Shown here one piece after another: positions 9,005 through 17,319 of a DNA stretch of 64,000 nucleotides (its first letter is position 1; the number at the start of each line of letters is the position of its first letter). The stretch is taken from assembly GCA_025459175.1 (NCBI GenBank), contig JALORC010000017.1, positions 54,831 to 118,830 on the forward strand, in the 5' to 3' direction. The translations under genes and the position numbers were made by a program. The notes beneath the pieces were generated by a model that saw only the letters and a program-made list of their open reading frames with translations, was not told the DNA's origin and did no database searches. The DNA is from Planctomycetota bacterium. GTDB lineage: Bacteria > Planctomycetota > UBA1135 > UBA2386.

Positions 9005-9310
9005 TCAGGCCTTGATCCGGATGTCGACGCCAGCCGGCATGTTCAGCTTGCTCAGGGCGTCGACCGTCTTGGTCGTCGGCTCCGAGATGTAAATGAGACG
9101 CTTGTGAGTTCGGATCTCGAACTGCTCGCGACTCTTCTTGTCGATGTGGGGCGAGCGGAGCACCGTGTAGCGCTCGATGCGAGTCGGCAGCGGCACCGGG
9201 CCCGCCACGCGGGCGCCCGTACGCTTGCTGGTCTCGACGATATCGAGAGCCGCCTGGTCGAGGGCCTCGTGGTCGTAGGCCTCCATCCGGATCTGAATTC
9301 GCTCTTGCAT
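9005..9310 (-). CDS. rpsJ: Small ribosomal subunit protein S10
   Basis: The protein is 101 residues from the ATG at 9310 ([20 protein letters not shown]), the standard S10 length. It contains [20 protein letters not shown] and the signature [21 protein letters not shown]10 is a 30S head protein, also known as the antitermination factor NusE. It is the first gene of the operon and follows a leader of about 130 bases. The upstream part of the same open frame is the leader and is not coding. Confidence 0.97.
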   Translation of the reverse strand: MQERIQIRMEAYDHEALDQAALDIVETSKRTGARVAGPVPLPTRIERYTVLRSPHIDKKSREQFEIRTHKRLIYISEPTTKTVDALSKLNMPAGVDIRIKA

Positions 9311-9476
9311 AGCTGTGATGCCGACCACGCGCGGTCGGCCGGTTTGTCGCACACCGGACCGGGGCTCCGGTTCGGTTTCGTCAGAACCATCTGCGCGGCA
9401 AGGGGTTACATCCGAAGATGTGCTCCCTGGAGCGCAAGCGGGGTGACAGGGTAGCGAGGCTGGCCACAACCGTCAA
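9311..9476 (-). promoter_or_regulatory. Promoter and structured leader of the S10 ribosomal operon
   Basis: On the minus strand a -35 element TTGACG (9471-9476) and a -10 element TACCCT (9448-9453) are separated by exactly 17 bases, a good sigma70-type match. The predicted leader of about 130 bases contains a small hairpin GCTC/GAGC (9422-9433) and a five-base-pair stem closed by a TTCG tetraloop (9408-9421). GC-rich inverted repeats follow around 9350-9380. In gamma-proteobacteria L4 acts on such a leader; L4 control here is only an analogy. Confidence 0.6.
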
Positions 9477-9510
9477 GCAAGCGAACGGACAAAACCGGGA
9501 AATCGCCGAC

Positions 9511-11484
9511 TCAGCGAGCGCCGCCCGCCATCGGACCGAGCCCGGCCGGACGCAGCGAGACCTTGCCCAGCCCACGCGTCATGGAGCGCAGCTTGGTGAC
9601 GTAACCCAGCATCCGCGATAGCGATGCGCTGCCATTGATGATGGCCCCGAGGCGCCCGGAGGAAACTCTCTCGAGGTGTCCATCGCGGGCGGCGAGCTCC
9701 GCCAGGACGGCGGGCGCAGAATCCTCGGGGCATCGCACCTCGAAGCGCACCTGCGGCTCGAGCGCCAACGGTTCGGCCGCCGCCATCGCCTGATCGAAGG
9801 CCTTGCTGGCAGCCTGCTGCACCAGCGGCTCGAGGCTGCCGAGCGGATCGTGGGCAACCGCGAGCAGCGCTACTTCGGCACCGACCAGGCTGCCGACCCT
9901 GACCCCGGTCGCAGCCCGCAGCTGCAGCTCAGCCACCGCCGCCTCGGCGTCGTCCCCCACCAGACTCGTGAACACGAGCGCCGGCTCCACACCGCTGCGC
10001 GGTCGAATCCCCACGCCGCAGCGCGCCCACCGCGGGCGTCCGGCGACCACTGCGTGCGCCTCGGCCACGGCCTCGACTTCGACCCGTACGGTTTCGTGGC
10101 GATCCACCCGGGGCCGGGAGGTCTGGAACACCACCCCGCTGCGCTGCCGCGCCAGGTCGGCGACGATCTCGAGGTGCAGCTCGCCCATCCCGCGCACCAG
10201 GATGCGATCCTGGTCGCGATCGATCCGCAGCGTCGGGTCATCGACCGCCAGTTCCCGCAGCGCCTGCAGCAGGCGGTGACCTTCTTCGGCGCGCTCGGGC
10301 TCGAACGTCATCGCCAGCACCGGCACCGGGAAGCGCGGTAGCGGCAGCATCACTGGAGCCTGCGGTGCGCAGATGGTGTCCCCGGTGCGCAGTCCCCACT
10401 CGCCAGGTACCACCACGATCTCGCCGGGCACCACGTCGCCGACTTCGCGGTGGCGATCCGCCTGCACCGTCCAGACCCGCTCGATCGGCCGCGGTGCACC
10501 AGGCGCCCGCCCCCGCACCCACGGATCGCCGGGCCGCAATCTGCCGCGCACCACCCGCACGAAGTTCCACGCCTCGTCGACGTGCTGCACCTTGAACACG
10601 AAGCCGCAGAACGGCGCCTCCGGATCGCCGGCCCGATCGAGCGACCACAACCCCCGGCGACCGCCCTCCAGCGGCCCGGGCAGGTAGGCCACGACCGCGT
10701 CAAGCAACCAGTCGACGCCGCGGTTCCACAGCGCGGCCCCGGCCAGGACCGGCACCAGGCGTCCCGCCAGGAACCCCGCTCGCACCGCCGCCCGCAGCCG
10801 TTCGGGGGCGATGCCCTGTCCGGCCAGGACATCGGTCAGGATGCCATCGTCCAGATCGGCAACGGTTTCGATCAGGCGTTCGTTGGCAGCGCGCAGCTCG
10901 ACGCCCAGCCGGTCCACCGCGCCGGCGTCGGGCCGCCCCTCGAACCACTGCACGGCGCCGGTGACGACGTCCCCGAGGCCGGCAAAGTCGCCGCGCCCGT
11001 CGAACAGCGGCACCACGAGTGGAAGCGGCCGGCAGTCGAGCCGGTCACCGATCTCCTGCAGCGCGGCGACGAAGTCCGCGCCCTGGCGGTCGAGCTTGTT
11101 GACGAACACGAGGCGTGGCACCGAACGCTCGGCAGCCTGCTGCCAGACCGCCTCCGTCTGCGACTCGACCCCGCGCACGGCATCGACCACCACCACCACG
11201 CCGTCGAGCACCCACAGACAGCGCTCGACCTCGGCGGTGAAGTCGACGTGCCCCGGCGTGTCGACCACCTGCAGACCATGACCGCCCCATTGCACGCGCG
11301 TCGCCGCCGCCGTGATCGAGATGCCACGCGCCCGCTCGGCTGCCATCCAGTCCATCGTCGCCGTGCCGTCGTCGACACTGCCACAGAAGGACTGGGAGCC
11401 GGAACTGAACAGGATCCGCTCGGTCAGCGTGGTCTTGCCCGCGTCGATGTGGGCCACGATGCCGAAAGTGCGCAGGCGGTCCAT
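9511..11484 (-). CDS. EF-G-like translational GTPase paralogue, divergent domain IV
   Basis: The protein is about 657 residues from the ATG at 11484; a GTG 27 bases upstream is also possible. The GTPase motifs are intact: AHIDAGKTT (G1), RGISITAAAT (G2), DTPGHVDF (G3) and NKLD (G4), each close to EF-G. Domains II, III (DPTLRIDRDQDRILVRGMGE) and V (LSRMLGYVTKLRSMTRGLGK) are recognisable. Domain IV is shortened, and the tip region that normally reads like DGSYHDVDSSEMAF in EF-G is not recognisable. That loop enters the decoding centre during translocation, so this is probably an accessory EF-G (EF-G2-like) and not the housekeeping translocase. It lies about 200 bases upstream of the S10 operon, where a main fusA often lies. 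Confidence 0.8.
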   Translation of the reverse strand: MDRLRTFGIVAHIDAGKTTLTERILFSSGSQSFCGSVDDGTATMDWMAAERARGISITAAATRVQWGGHGLQVVDTPGHVDFTAEVERCLWVLDGVVVVVDAVRGVESQTEAVWQQAAERSVPRLVFVNKLDRQGADFVAALQEIGDRLDCRPLPLVVPLFDGRGDFAGLGDVVTGAVQWFEGRPDAGAVDRLGVELRAANERLIETVADLDDGILTDVLAGQGIAPERLRAAVRAGFLAGRLVPVLAGAALWNRGVDWLLDAVVAYLPGPLEGGRRGLWSLDRAGDPEAPFCGFVFKVQHVDEAWNFVRVVRGRLRPGDPWVRGRAPGAPRPIERVWTVQADRHREVGDVVPGEIVVVPGEWGLRTGDTICAPQAPVMLPLPRFPVPVLAMTFEPERAEEGHRLLQALRELAVDDPTLRIDRDQDRILVRGMGELHLEIVADLARQRSGVVFQTSRPRVDRHETVRVEVEAVAEAHAVVAGRPRWARCGVGIRPRSGVEPALVFTSLVGDDAEAAVAELQLRAATGVRVGSLVGAEVALLAVAHDPLGSLEPLVQQAASKAFDQAMAAAEPLALEPQVRFEVRCPEDSAPAVLAELAARDGHLERVSSGRLGAIINGSASLSRMLGYVTKLRSMTRGLGKVSLRPAGLGPMAGGAR

Positions 11485-11527
11485 GGCCGGCCAAAGCCTA
11501 GCCACCACCACCGGCCACCGCCACGCA

Positions 11528-12685
11528 CTAGGCCAGCGGCCGGGTCGCCGAACCCTGGGTGATGCCGCGCATCTGCATCTTCAGGTCGTCCGGGTTGTCG
11601 GACGCAGCCAAGGCGTCCTCGAGGCTGATGTTGCCGGCCTGGAACAGGCGGATCAGCGACTGGTTGAAGGTCATCGTGCCGTAGTAGCTGCCCTCGGCGA
11701 GCGCCTTCGGCAGCGAGCGCGTGGAGCCCTGCTCGAGCAGTTCGCGCACGGTCGGCGTGTTGATCAACAGCTCGACGGCGGGCACCATCGCCGTGCCTTC
11801 CTTGTTCTTGACCAATCGCAGCGAGCAGACGCCGGCGAGGTTGAGCGCCAGCTGCAGGCGCACGAGCTCGTGTTGGTGCGGCGGGAAGAACGTGATGATG
11901 CGTTCCACGGTCTGCACGGCATTGACGGTGTGCAGCGTCGAGAACACGAGATGCCCGGTCTCCGCCGCGGAGATGGCCGCCGAGACGGTCTCGGCGTCGC
12001 GCATCTCGCCGATCAGGATGACGTCGGGCGACTGACGGACGGCCTGTCGCAGCGCCGAGGCGAAGTCGACCACGTCGACGCCGACCTCGCGCTGGTTGAC
12101 GATCGATCGCTTGTCCTCGAACCGGAATTCGATCGGGTCCTCGATCGTGACGATGTGCTTGTTCATCGTCCGGTTGACGTACTCGATCATCGACGCCAGC
12201 GTCGTCGACTTGCCCGAGCCGGCGATGCCCGTCGCGAGCACCAGGCCGCGCTTCAACGAGGCGAGGCGCTTGAGCGGCTCGACCGGCAGATTCAGGTCCT
12301 TGAACGACGGGATCTCGTTCTTGATGGCGCGGAACACCAGGCCGGCCTCGCCGCACTGGTGGAACGCGTTGCAACGGAAGCGCCCGACCCCGGGCAGGGC
12401 GACCGCGGTGTCGGCGGCGCCCGACTTCTCGAACTCGCGGCGACCGCGCTCGGACAGCACTTCGTCGACGTACGAGCGCAGCAGTTCGGCCGGCAGCGGC
12501 TGGTCGCCGAGGAACCGGATCACGCCGGCGACCCGCACGGCCGGACAACCGTTGGCCTTCAGCACCAGGTCGGAGGCGCACTCCTTGACCATGATGCGGA
12601 GGAAGTCGCGCAGCTTCGGCATGCGGCCGGTCACGGCGGCGGCATTCGGATTGGCGGGGCTCGGCGGCACGTTCGGACTGGTCAA
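11528..12685 (-). CDS. pilT: PilT-family type IV pilus retraction ATPase
   Basis: This is a secretion-superfamily hexameric ATPase that powers pilus disassembly and twitching. The motifs are Walker A GIAGSGKST, Asp box TIEDPIEF, Walker B DVILIGEMRD and His box GHLVFSTLHT, all PilT-like. The N-terminal PAS-like part reads MPKLRDFLRIMVKECASDLV. I place the start at a TTG (12685) because GGAGG lies eight bases upstream; this gives 385 residues. The ATG at 12622 would give 364 residues but has no visible ribosome-binding site. It lies apart from the pilMNOQ genes at 17-22 kb but on the same strand. PilU is an alternative; PilT is more likely. Confidence 0.9.
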   Translation of the reverse strand: MTSPNVPPSPANPNAAAVTGRMPKLRDFLRIMVKECASDLVLKANGCPAVRVAGVIRFLGDQPLPAELLRSYVDEVLSERGRREFEKSGAADTAVALPGVGRFRCNAFHQCGEAGLVFRAIKNEIPSFKDLNLPVEPLKRLASLKRGLVLATGIAGSGKSTTLASMIEYVNRTMNKHIVTIEDPIEFRFEDKRSIVNQREVGVDVVDFASALRQAVRQSPDVILIGEMRDAETVSAAISAAETGHLVFSTLHTVNAVQTVERIITFFPPHQHELVRLQLALNLAGVCSLRLVKNKEGTAMVPAVELLINTPTVRELLEQGSTRSLPKALAEGSYYGTMTFNQSLIRLFQAGNISLEDALAASDNPDDLKMQMRGITQGSATRPLA

Positions 12686-12752
12686 GTGGCGGTCCTCCGC
12701 CTCCTGTATCGGCAGACGGCCGACAGGTCCGGAGTGGCAAGCGCAGGACTTC

Positions 12753-12771
12753 CCCGATCGAGGAGATCGGG
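12753..12771. repeat. Perfect inverted repeat between obg and pilT
   Basis: Seven-base arms CCCGATC and GATCGGG flank a five-base loop in the 199-base gap between the obg stop and the pilT start. No T-tract follows on the minus strand, so it may be a weak terminator, an mRNA stem or an operator. The rest of the gap shows only the pilT ribosome-binding site. Confidence 0.35.
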
Positions 12772-12884
12772 CCGCTCGCTCGATGGCAGCGCGTCGTTCC
12801 GGCGCGCGAGTCCGGCTTGACCGTGCCGGCGAGCCGGCGCTGAGGTGGGCCGCAGTCGGGCCGCAGTCGGCGCTCAGCCGGGTC

Positions 12885-13892
12885 TCACTCGGGACGAACG
12901 GTCGGCAAGCTCGACAGCATCGACCACACCGCCAGCACCATTTCGCGCAGGCCGCTGCCGGTGGCACTGGAGATACCTAGCACCGGCTGGCCGATGGCGG
13001 TCGCCAGCGCCTGCGCCCGTTCGCGCGCGGCGTCGGTCTCGACCTTGGTCGCCACCACCAGGGTCGGTCGCATCGCCAGCTCGGCCGAATAGCCCTGGAC
13101 CTCCTGCCGCAAGACGCGCCAGGCATCGATCGGCTCGGCCAACGGCAGGTCGCCACAATCGACCAGGTGCAGCAGCAGGCGGGTGCGCTCGATGTGCTTC
13201 AGGAAGCGGTCGCCGAGCCCCTTGCCCTGACTGGCGCCCTCGATGAGCCCGGGGATGTCGGCCATCACGAAGGTCGCCTCACCCGGTCCCTGGGCGATGC
13301 CGAGCATCGGCTCCAGCGTCGTGAACGGATAGCCGGCGATCTTGGGACGAGCCTTGGTCAGGGTCGCCAGCAGCGTCGATTTGCCGGCATTCGGCAATCC
13401 CAGCAGTCCGACATCGGCGATCAGCTTCAGACTGAGCCTGATGCGGCGCTCCTCGCCGGGCTTGCCGGTCTCCGCCGTGCGCGGGCTGCGGTGCGTCGCC
13501 GTGGCGAAGTGGCTGTTGCCGCGTCCGCCGTGGCCGCCGCGGGCCAGGACCCAGGGGCGATCCTTGGTGTCGAGATCCTGCAGCACGTTGCCGTGCTCGG
13601 CATCGAGCACCAGCGTGCCGACCGGCACCTCGATGACCATGTCCTCGGCGTCCTTGCCGCCGCAGTTCTGCGGCAAGCCCTGACCACCGTTCGGGGCCGC
13701 GAACACGCCGCGACCGGTGAGATGGTAGAGCGTGTTGCAGTGCGTGGTCGGCAGCAGCACGATGTCGCCACCGTCGCCACCGTCGCCGCCGTTCGGGCCA
13801 CCACGCAACGTCTTGGCGTCGCGCAGGAAGCAGATGCAGCCGTTGCCGCCCTTGCCGGCGCGCACGTGGATCTCGAGTTCGTCGACGAACAT
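12885..13892 (-). CDS. obgE: Ribosome-assembly GTPase Obg
   Basis: The 335-residue protein has the glycine-rich Obg fold at its N-terminus (FVDELEIHVRAGKGGNGCIC, repeated GGDGGDGGD, HGGRGNSHFAT) and a C-terminal G domain with GLPNAGKST, DIPGLIEGA and TKVE. The optional C-terminal OCT domain is absent. Obg binds the 50S subunit and acts in late assembly and stress signalling. It follows rpmA and rplU, the common rplU-rpmA-obg arrangement. Confidence 0.96.
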   Translation of the reverse strand: MFVDELEIHVRAGKGGNGCICFLRDAKTLRGGPNGGDGGDGGDIVLLPTTHCNTLYHLTGRGVFAAPNGGQGLPQNCGGKDAEDMVIEVPVGTLVLDAEHGNVLQDLDTKDRPWVLARGGHGGRGNSHFATATHRSPRTAETGKPGEERRIRLSLKLIADVGLLGLPNAGKSTLLATLTKARPKIAGYPFTTLEPMLGIAQGPGEATFVMADIPGLIEGASQGKGLGDRFLKHIERTRLLLHLVDCGDLPLAEPIDAWRVLRQEVQGYSAELAMRPTLVVATKVETDAARERAQALATAIGQPVLGISSATGSGLREMVLAVWSMLSSLPTVRPE

Positions 13893-14003
13893 GACTACAG
13901 GCCGAGAACTCGCGGCGATCCGGGGCAGGCCCGGCCGCAGCTCAGATGCCGACCCCGCGCGGCGACCACAGCAGGTTGCCGCGCCCAGGCCGACGAATGC
14001 GGA

Positions 14004-14258
14004 TCACGCCGGGGTTTCGACCGGCTCGACGTGGACCTTGCCGTTCGCCTGGAAGCGAACGATGCCCGGCGCCACCGCGAACAGCGAGTCGTCGCCAGCG
14101 CGACGGACGTTGCGGCCGGCGCGGAACTTGGTGCCGACCTGGCGGACGATGATCGAACCGGAGGTGACCTTCTGGCCACCGTAGACCTTGACGCCGCGGT
14201 ACTGGGGATTGCTGTCCCGTCCGTTCTGCGTCGAACCTTGACCCTTCTTGTGTGCCAT
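14004..14258 (-). CDS. rpmA: Large ribosomal subunit protein L27
   Basis: The 84-residue protein starts [20 protein letters not shown] and ends [20 protein letters not shown], with the L27 core [20 protein letters not shown]. The N-terminus, which reaches the peptidyl transferase centre, shows no Firmicutes-type cleavable extension. It follows rplU by 80 bases. A much longer open frame covers the same bases but only these 84 codons are L27. Confidence 0.97.
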   Translation of the reverse strand: MAHKKGQGSTQNGRDSNPQYRGVKVYGGQKVTSGSIIVRQVGTKFRAGRNVRRAGDDSLFAVAPGIVRFQANGKVHVEPVETPA

Positions 14259-14338
14259 GGCGCTTGTCTCAGGATGGAGTTGCGTTGGATTGGCTGTCGT
14301 GTCGGCGCAGCGATCCGGGGACCGCGCGCCGCCTCGGC

Positions 14339-14653
14339 TCAGCCGTTGATCGACACGATCTGGACCACCGTGTACTGGGCGCGGAAGCCCGTGCGACGGC
14401 GATAGTTCTTGCGGCGGCGATACTTGCCGATCACGACCTTGGGGCCCTTGATCTGGCGCACGACCTTGGCCGTCACCGAGGCGCCGGCGACGAACGGAGC
14501 GCCGATGCGACCCGTGCCTTCGCCGCCGACGAGGCAGACCTTGTCGAAGGTCAGCGCATCGCCTTCGGCGACGCCTTGACGGAGGTGGATCTGGATTCGG
14601 TCGCCGGGCTGGACCCGGTACTGCTGATTGCGATCGTCGAGGACGGCGTACAT
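14339..14653 (-). CDS. rplU: Large ribosomal subunit protein L21
   Basis: The 104-residue protein starts [20 protein letters not shown] and ends with the L21 signature [20 protein letters not shown] followed by [12 protein letters not shown]21 binds 23S rRNA and assembles early. It starts about 120 bases after the RNase E/G stop, in the same direction as rpmA and obg. Confidence 0.97.
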   Translation of the reverse strand: MYAVLDDRNQQYRVQPGDRIQIHLRQGVAEGDALTFDKVCLVGGEGTGRIGAPFVAGASVTAKVVRQIKGPKVVIGKYRRRKNYRRRTGFRAQYTVVQIVSING

Positions 14654-14773
14654 GGCGGCACTCTTTAGGAGGGGGCGGAAAAGGGTAGCGAGGCGGCACC
14701 GCGATGCAAGCCTCTCTTTCGATCGATCCGCAGCCGCCCCGCGCCAGCCGGGGGCAGACCGCGGCGATCCGGC

Positions 14774-16864
14774 TCAGGCCTTGACGCCGAGGCCGGCCGG
14801 GATCGCGATCCGCGCCTCCTGGCCATCGCCGGTCAAGAACCGGTAGTGCACGACATCGATCGGGTAGCTGGCCTCGGGCCGGAACAGGATGGTCTTGCCG
14901 ACCGCATCCTCGAGTTCGAGCACCGCCCGCCGCTTGTGGTTGACCAGGTAGTCGGTCACCGCCGGCGCCGCGAACACCTGGAGCACCGAGTAACCCTTCA
15001 GGTTGACCAGCGCCCGCGACTCGCGCAGCACCGACAGCGCCTTGCTCTGCACGGTGCGCGACCACCCGGCCCCCTTGCAGTGCGGACACTGCATGAACAC
15101 GGTGCGCTTGAGGCCCGGGCCGACGCGCTGGCGCGTGATCTCGAGCATGCCGAACGGCGAGATACGCCCGACCTTGATGCGAGCGCGATCCCCGTGCAAC
15201 GCGTCGATCAACCGCTTCTCGACCCCGCGCCGATGCTTCTCGTGCGCCATGTCGATGAAGTCGATGATGATCAACCCGCCGAGGTCGCGCAGCCGGAGCT
15301 GCCGCACGATCTCCGGGATCGCGTCGAGATTGGTGCGGTAGGCGGTCTCGTCGGAGTCGCCGCCGGCCTTGTACTTGCCGGAGTTGACGTCGATCGCGAC
15401 CAGCGCCTCGGCCTGGTCGATGACGATCGAGGCGCCGTTCGGCAGGTCGATCTTGGGCTGGTAGAGCGCCTCGACCTCCTTCTCGATGCCGAAGTGGTGG
15501 AACAGCGGCGTCGTCATCGCGTGCTGCTTGATGCGATCCGCCATGTGCGGCATCAGCTTCTCGGCGAAGTCGCGGATGCGGAGGAACACGTCCTCGCTGT
15601 CCACCACCACGTCGGCGATGTCGGGCGTGAACTGGTCGCGCATCGCCTTCAGCACCAGGTCCGACTCCTGGTAGAGCAGCGCCGGTGCGCGGGTGACCTT
15701 CAGCCGCTGCGCGACCATCTCCCAGATCTTCTTCAGGTAGTCGCGGTCGCGCTGCAGGTCCTGCAGGCTCTTGTTGACGCCGGCGGTGCGCACGATGAAG
15801 CCGATGCCGCCCGACCCCGTCTCGTCGAGCTCGCGCACGATGCGCTTGAGGCGCTTGCGTTCGCGCGCGTCCTCGATCTTGCGCGACACACCGCACTTGG
15901 GCAGGCTCGGCATCAGCACGAGACAGCGGCCCGGCAGCGACACGTAGGTGGTCAGCGTCGGCCCCTTGCTGCCCCGCGGGCCGCGCGGGCGCCGCTCGCC
16001 CGAGCGATCGCGGTTGCCGCCGCGGCGGTTGCGCCGGCCGCGTTTGTCGCCGCCGCCGCCAGGACCTGCCGCACCCGCGGCATCCGCGTCACCGTCCGTG
16101 GCGCCGTCGGCAGAGCCGTTGACCACGGCATCGCCGCCGTCGGGGGCGGCCGAGGTCGGCGTCGGGGTCGCCGCCGGACCTGCTTCGGGCCCGCCGTCGC
16201 CATCGGCGCCATCCCCCTCCGGGCCGTCGCCGGCCGCGGCCATGTTCAGCGGCCGCTCGATGCCGTCGCCGAAGCCGTCGTCCTCGCCGCCGCCGCCGGG
16301 CGGCGGCTCGTCGGCACCACGCGGCCCGTCGGCCCCCGCATCGGCATCGACCGCGTCCTTGTGGTGGCCGTGCTCGTGCTCGGCCGGATCCACCGGCTCG
16401 ACCGCAGCCTCGTCGTCGTGTTCGGCGACCGTGACGTTCGACGGCTCGATCTCGGGCTCGTCGCCGTCGTGGTCCTCGGGCCCACCGCGCGGCCCGGCCT
16501 TCGCCGGCCCCGCGTCGCCGCCCTCGTCGTCGTCGTCGTCGGCGAGCGCCTGCTGCATCGACTCAGGACCGTCGTCGACGTCGACCCGGGCCCGACCCTC
16601 GATGACGTCGTCGAGCATGAACTCGGGGCGACCGTAGGCTGGCAGCACGTCGCTGACGTGCAGGAAGCCGTTCACCCGCCCGCCGAACGCCACGAACGCG
16701 GCGCCGATACTGGGCTCGATGTTGACGACCTTGCCTTTGTAGATGTTACCGAGATACGCCTCGCGGTTGGCCAACTCGACGTGCAGCTCCTGCAACACGC
16801 CGTCCTCCACCACCGCGATCCGGCTCTCTTCCGGATCGATGGCGTTGATGAGCATCCTCTTCAA
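14774..16864 (-). CDS. rng: RNase E/G-family endoribonuclease with a large acidic insertion in the S1 domain
   Basis: The protein is about 696 residues from a TTG at 16864. I chose it because AAGGA lies five bases upstream and because it gives [13 protein letters not shown], matching the E. coli RNase E start; an ATG nine bases downstream is the alternative. The S1 domain (residues 35-80) is interrupted by about 215 residues, acidic at 100-270 and then Arg/Gly-rich at 274-300, before resuming at [20 protein letters not shown]. The catalytic aspartates are visible in [12 protein letters not shown] and [10 protein letters not shown], and the zinc-link in CPHCKG. No RNase E-type C-terminal scaffold is present. 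The enzyme is likely to cut single-stranded RNA in mRNA decay and rRNA processing. Confidence 0.93.
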   Translation of the reverse strand: MKRMLINAIDPEESRIAVVEDGVLQELHVELANREAYLGNIYKGKVVNIEPSIGAAFVAFGGRVNGFLHVSDVLPAYGRPEFMLDDVIEGRARVDVDDGPESMQQALADDDDDEGGDAGPAKAGPRGGPEDHDGDEPEIEPSNVTVAEHDDEAAVEPVDPAEHEHGHHKDAVDADAGADGPRGADEPPPGGGGEDDGFGDGIERPLNMAAAGDGPEGDGADGDGGPEAGPAATPTPTSAAPDGGDAVVNGSADGATDGDADAAGAAGPGGGGDKRGRRNRRGGNRDRSGERRPRGPRGSKGPTLTTYVSLPGRCLVLMPSLPKCGVSRKIEDARERKRLKRIVRELDETGSGGIGFIVRTAGVNKSLQDLQRDRDYLKKIWEMVAQRLKVTRAPALLYQESDLVLKAMRDQFTPDIADVVVDSEDVFLRIRDFAEKLMPHMADRIKQHAMTTPLFHHFGIEKEVEALYQPKIDLPNGASIVIDQAEALVAIDVNSGKYKAGGDSDETAYRTNLDAIPEIVRQLRLRDLGGLIIIDFIDMAHEKHRRGVEKRLIDALHGDRARIKVGRISPFGMLEITRQRVGPGLKRTVFMQCPHCKGAGWSRTVQSKALSVLRESRALVNLKGYSVLQVFAAPAVTDYLVNHKRRAVLELEDAVGKTILFRPEASYPIDVVHYRFLTGDGQEARIAIPAGLGVKA

Positions 16865-17266
16865 GGGAATCCTTCTTGCGATTGTCGTTGCAACTGTCGC
16901 CGGCTGCACCGGCGATCCCCTGCGCCACGGCGCGGCACGTCGGCGGCTGGACACGGTCGGTGTCGAGGCGCGCCGCCCACGGTACATCGCGGGTCGATCG
17001 ACACCGGACGCCGGACGACAGGGGTGGAATGGGAAACGGCCGGAACCGGGCCGTGTCCATGAACCGACAGGCGACCGCGAGGTCGCATGACGAACCACGC
17101 GGGAGCATGGCTGACTTCGGTCGTGGGGACACGGCAGGCTCGGTTGGTCCGATACGCGGGCCGGGACCTCGGGCGATGAGCCACGCACCCCGAACCGCAC
17201 TTCCATGACACCAGGAAGTCACCGGATGCTATTGCGGAGCGCGGCGGCGCTCAACGCTGCTTCCGA
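16865..17266. other. Intergenic region, probable 5' leader and promoter of the RNase E/G gene
   Basis: No gene is supported in these roughly 400 bases; the open frames crossing it have no recognisable product. A seven-base-pair stem with a five-base loop lies at 16897-16915, close to the start of the RNase E/G gene. In E. coli the rne leader is structured and mediates autoregulation, so a similar role is possible but unproven. I could not find a convincing -35/-10 pair. Confidence 0.4.
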
Positions 17267-17313
17267 GGACCCGTCCGGCCGCCCGCGAAAAGACCGGGCG
17301 GCCGGACGGGTCC
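17267..17313 (-). terminator. Strong hairpin directly after the secretin gene
   Basis: Arms of 19 bases (17267-17285 and 17295-17313) are perfectly complementary and GC-rich, with a nine-base loop (CGAAAAGAC). The hairpin starts seven bases after the secretin stop, as expected for the end of the pilMNOQ unit. No U-run follows on the minus strand, so termination may be of the U-less type or Rho-assisted. Confidence 0.65.
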
Positions 17314-17319
17314 GCGGTC

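Noticed and set aside
14846..17062. 738-codon plus-strand open frame opposite the RNase E/G gene
   Set aside because: The minus-strand product has clear RNase E/G motifs. The plus-strand translation is an antisense shadow.
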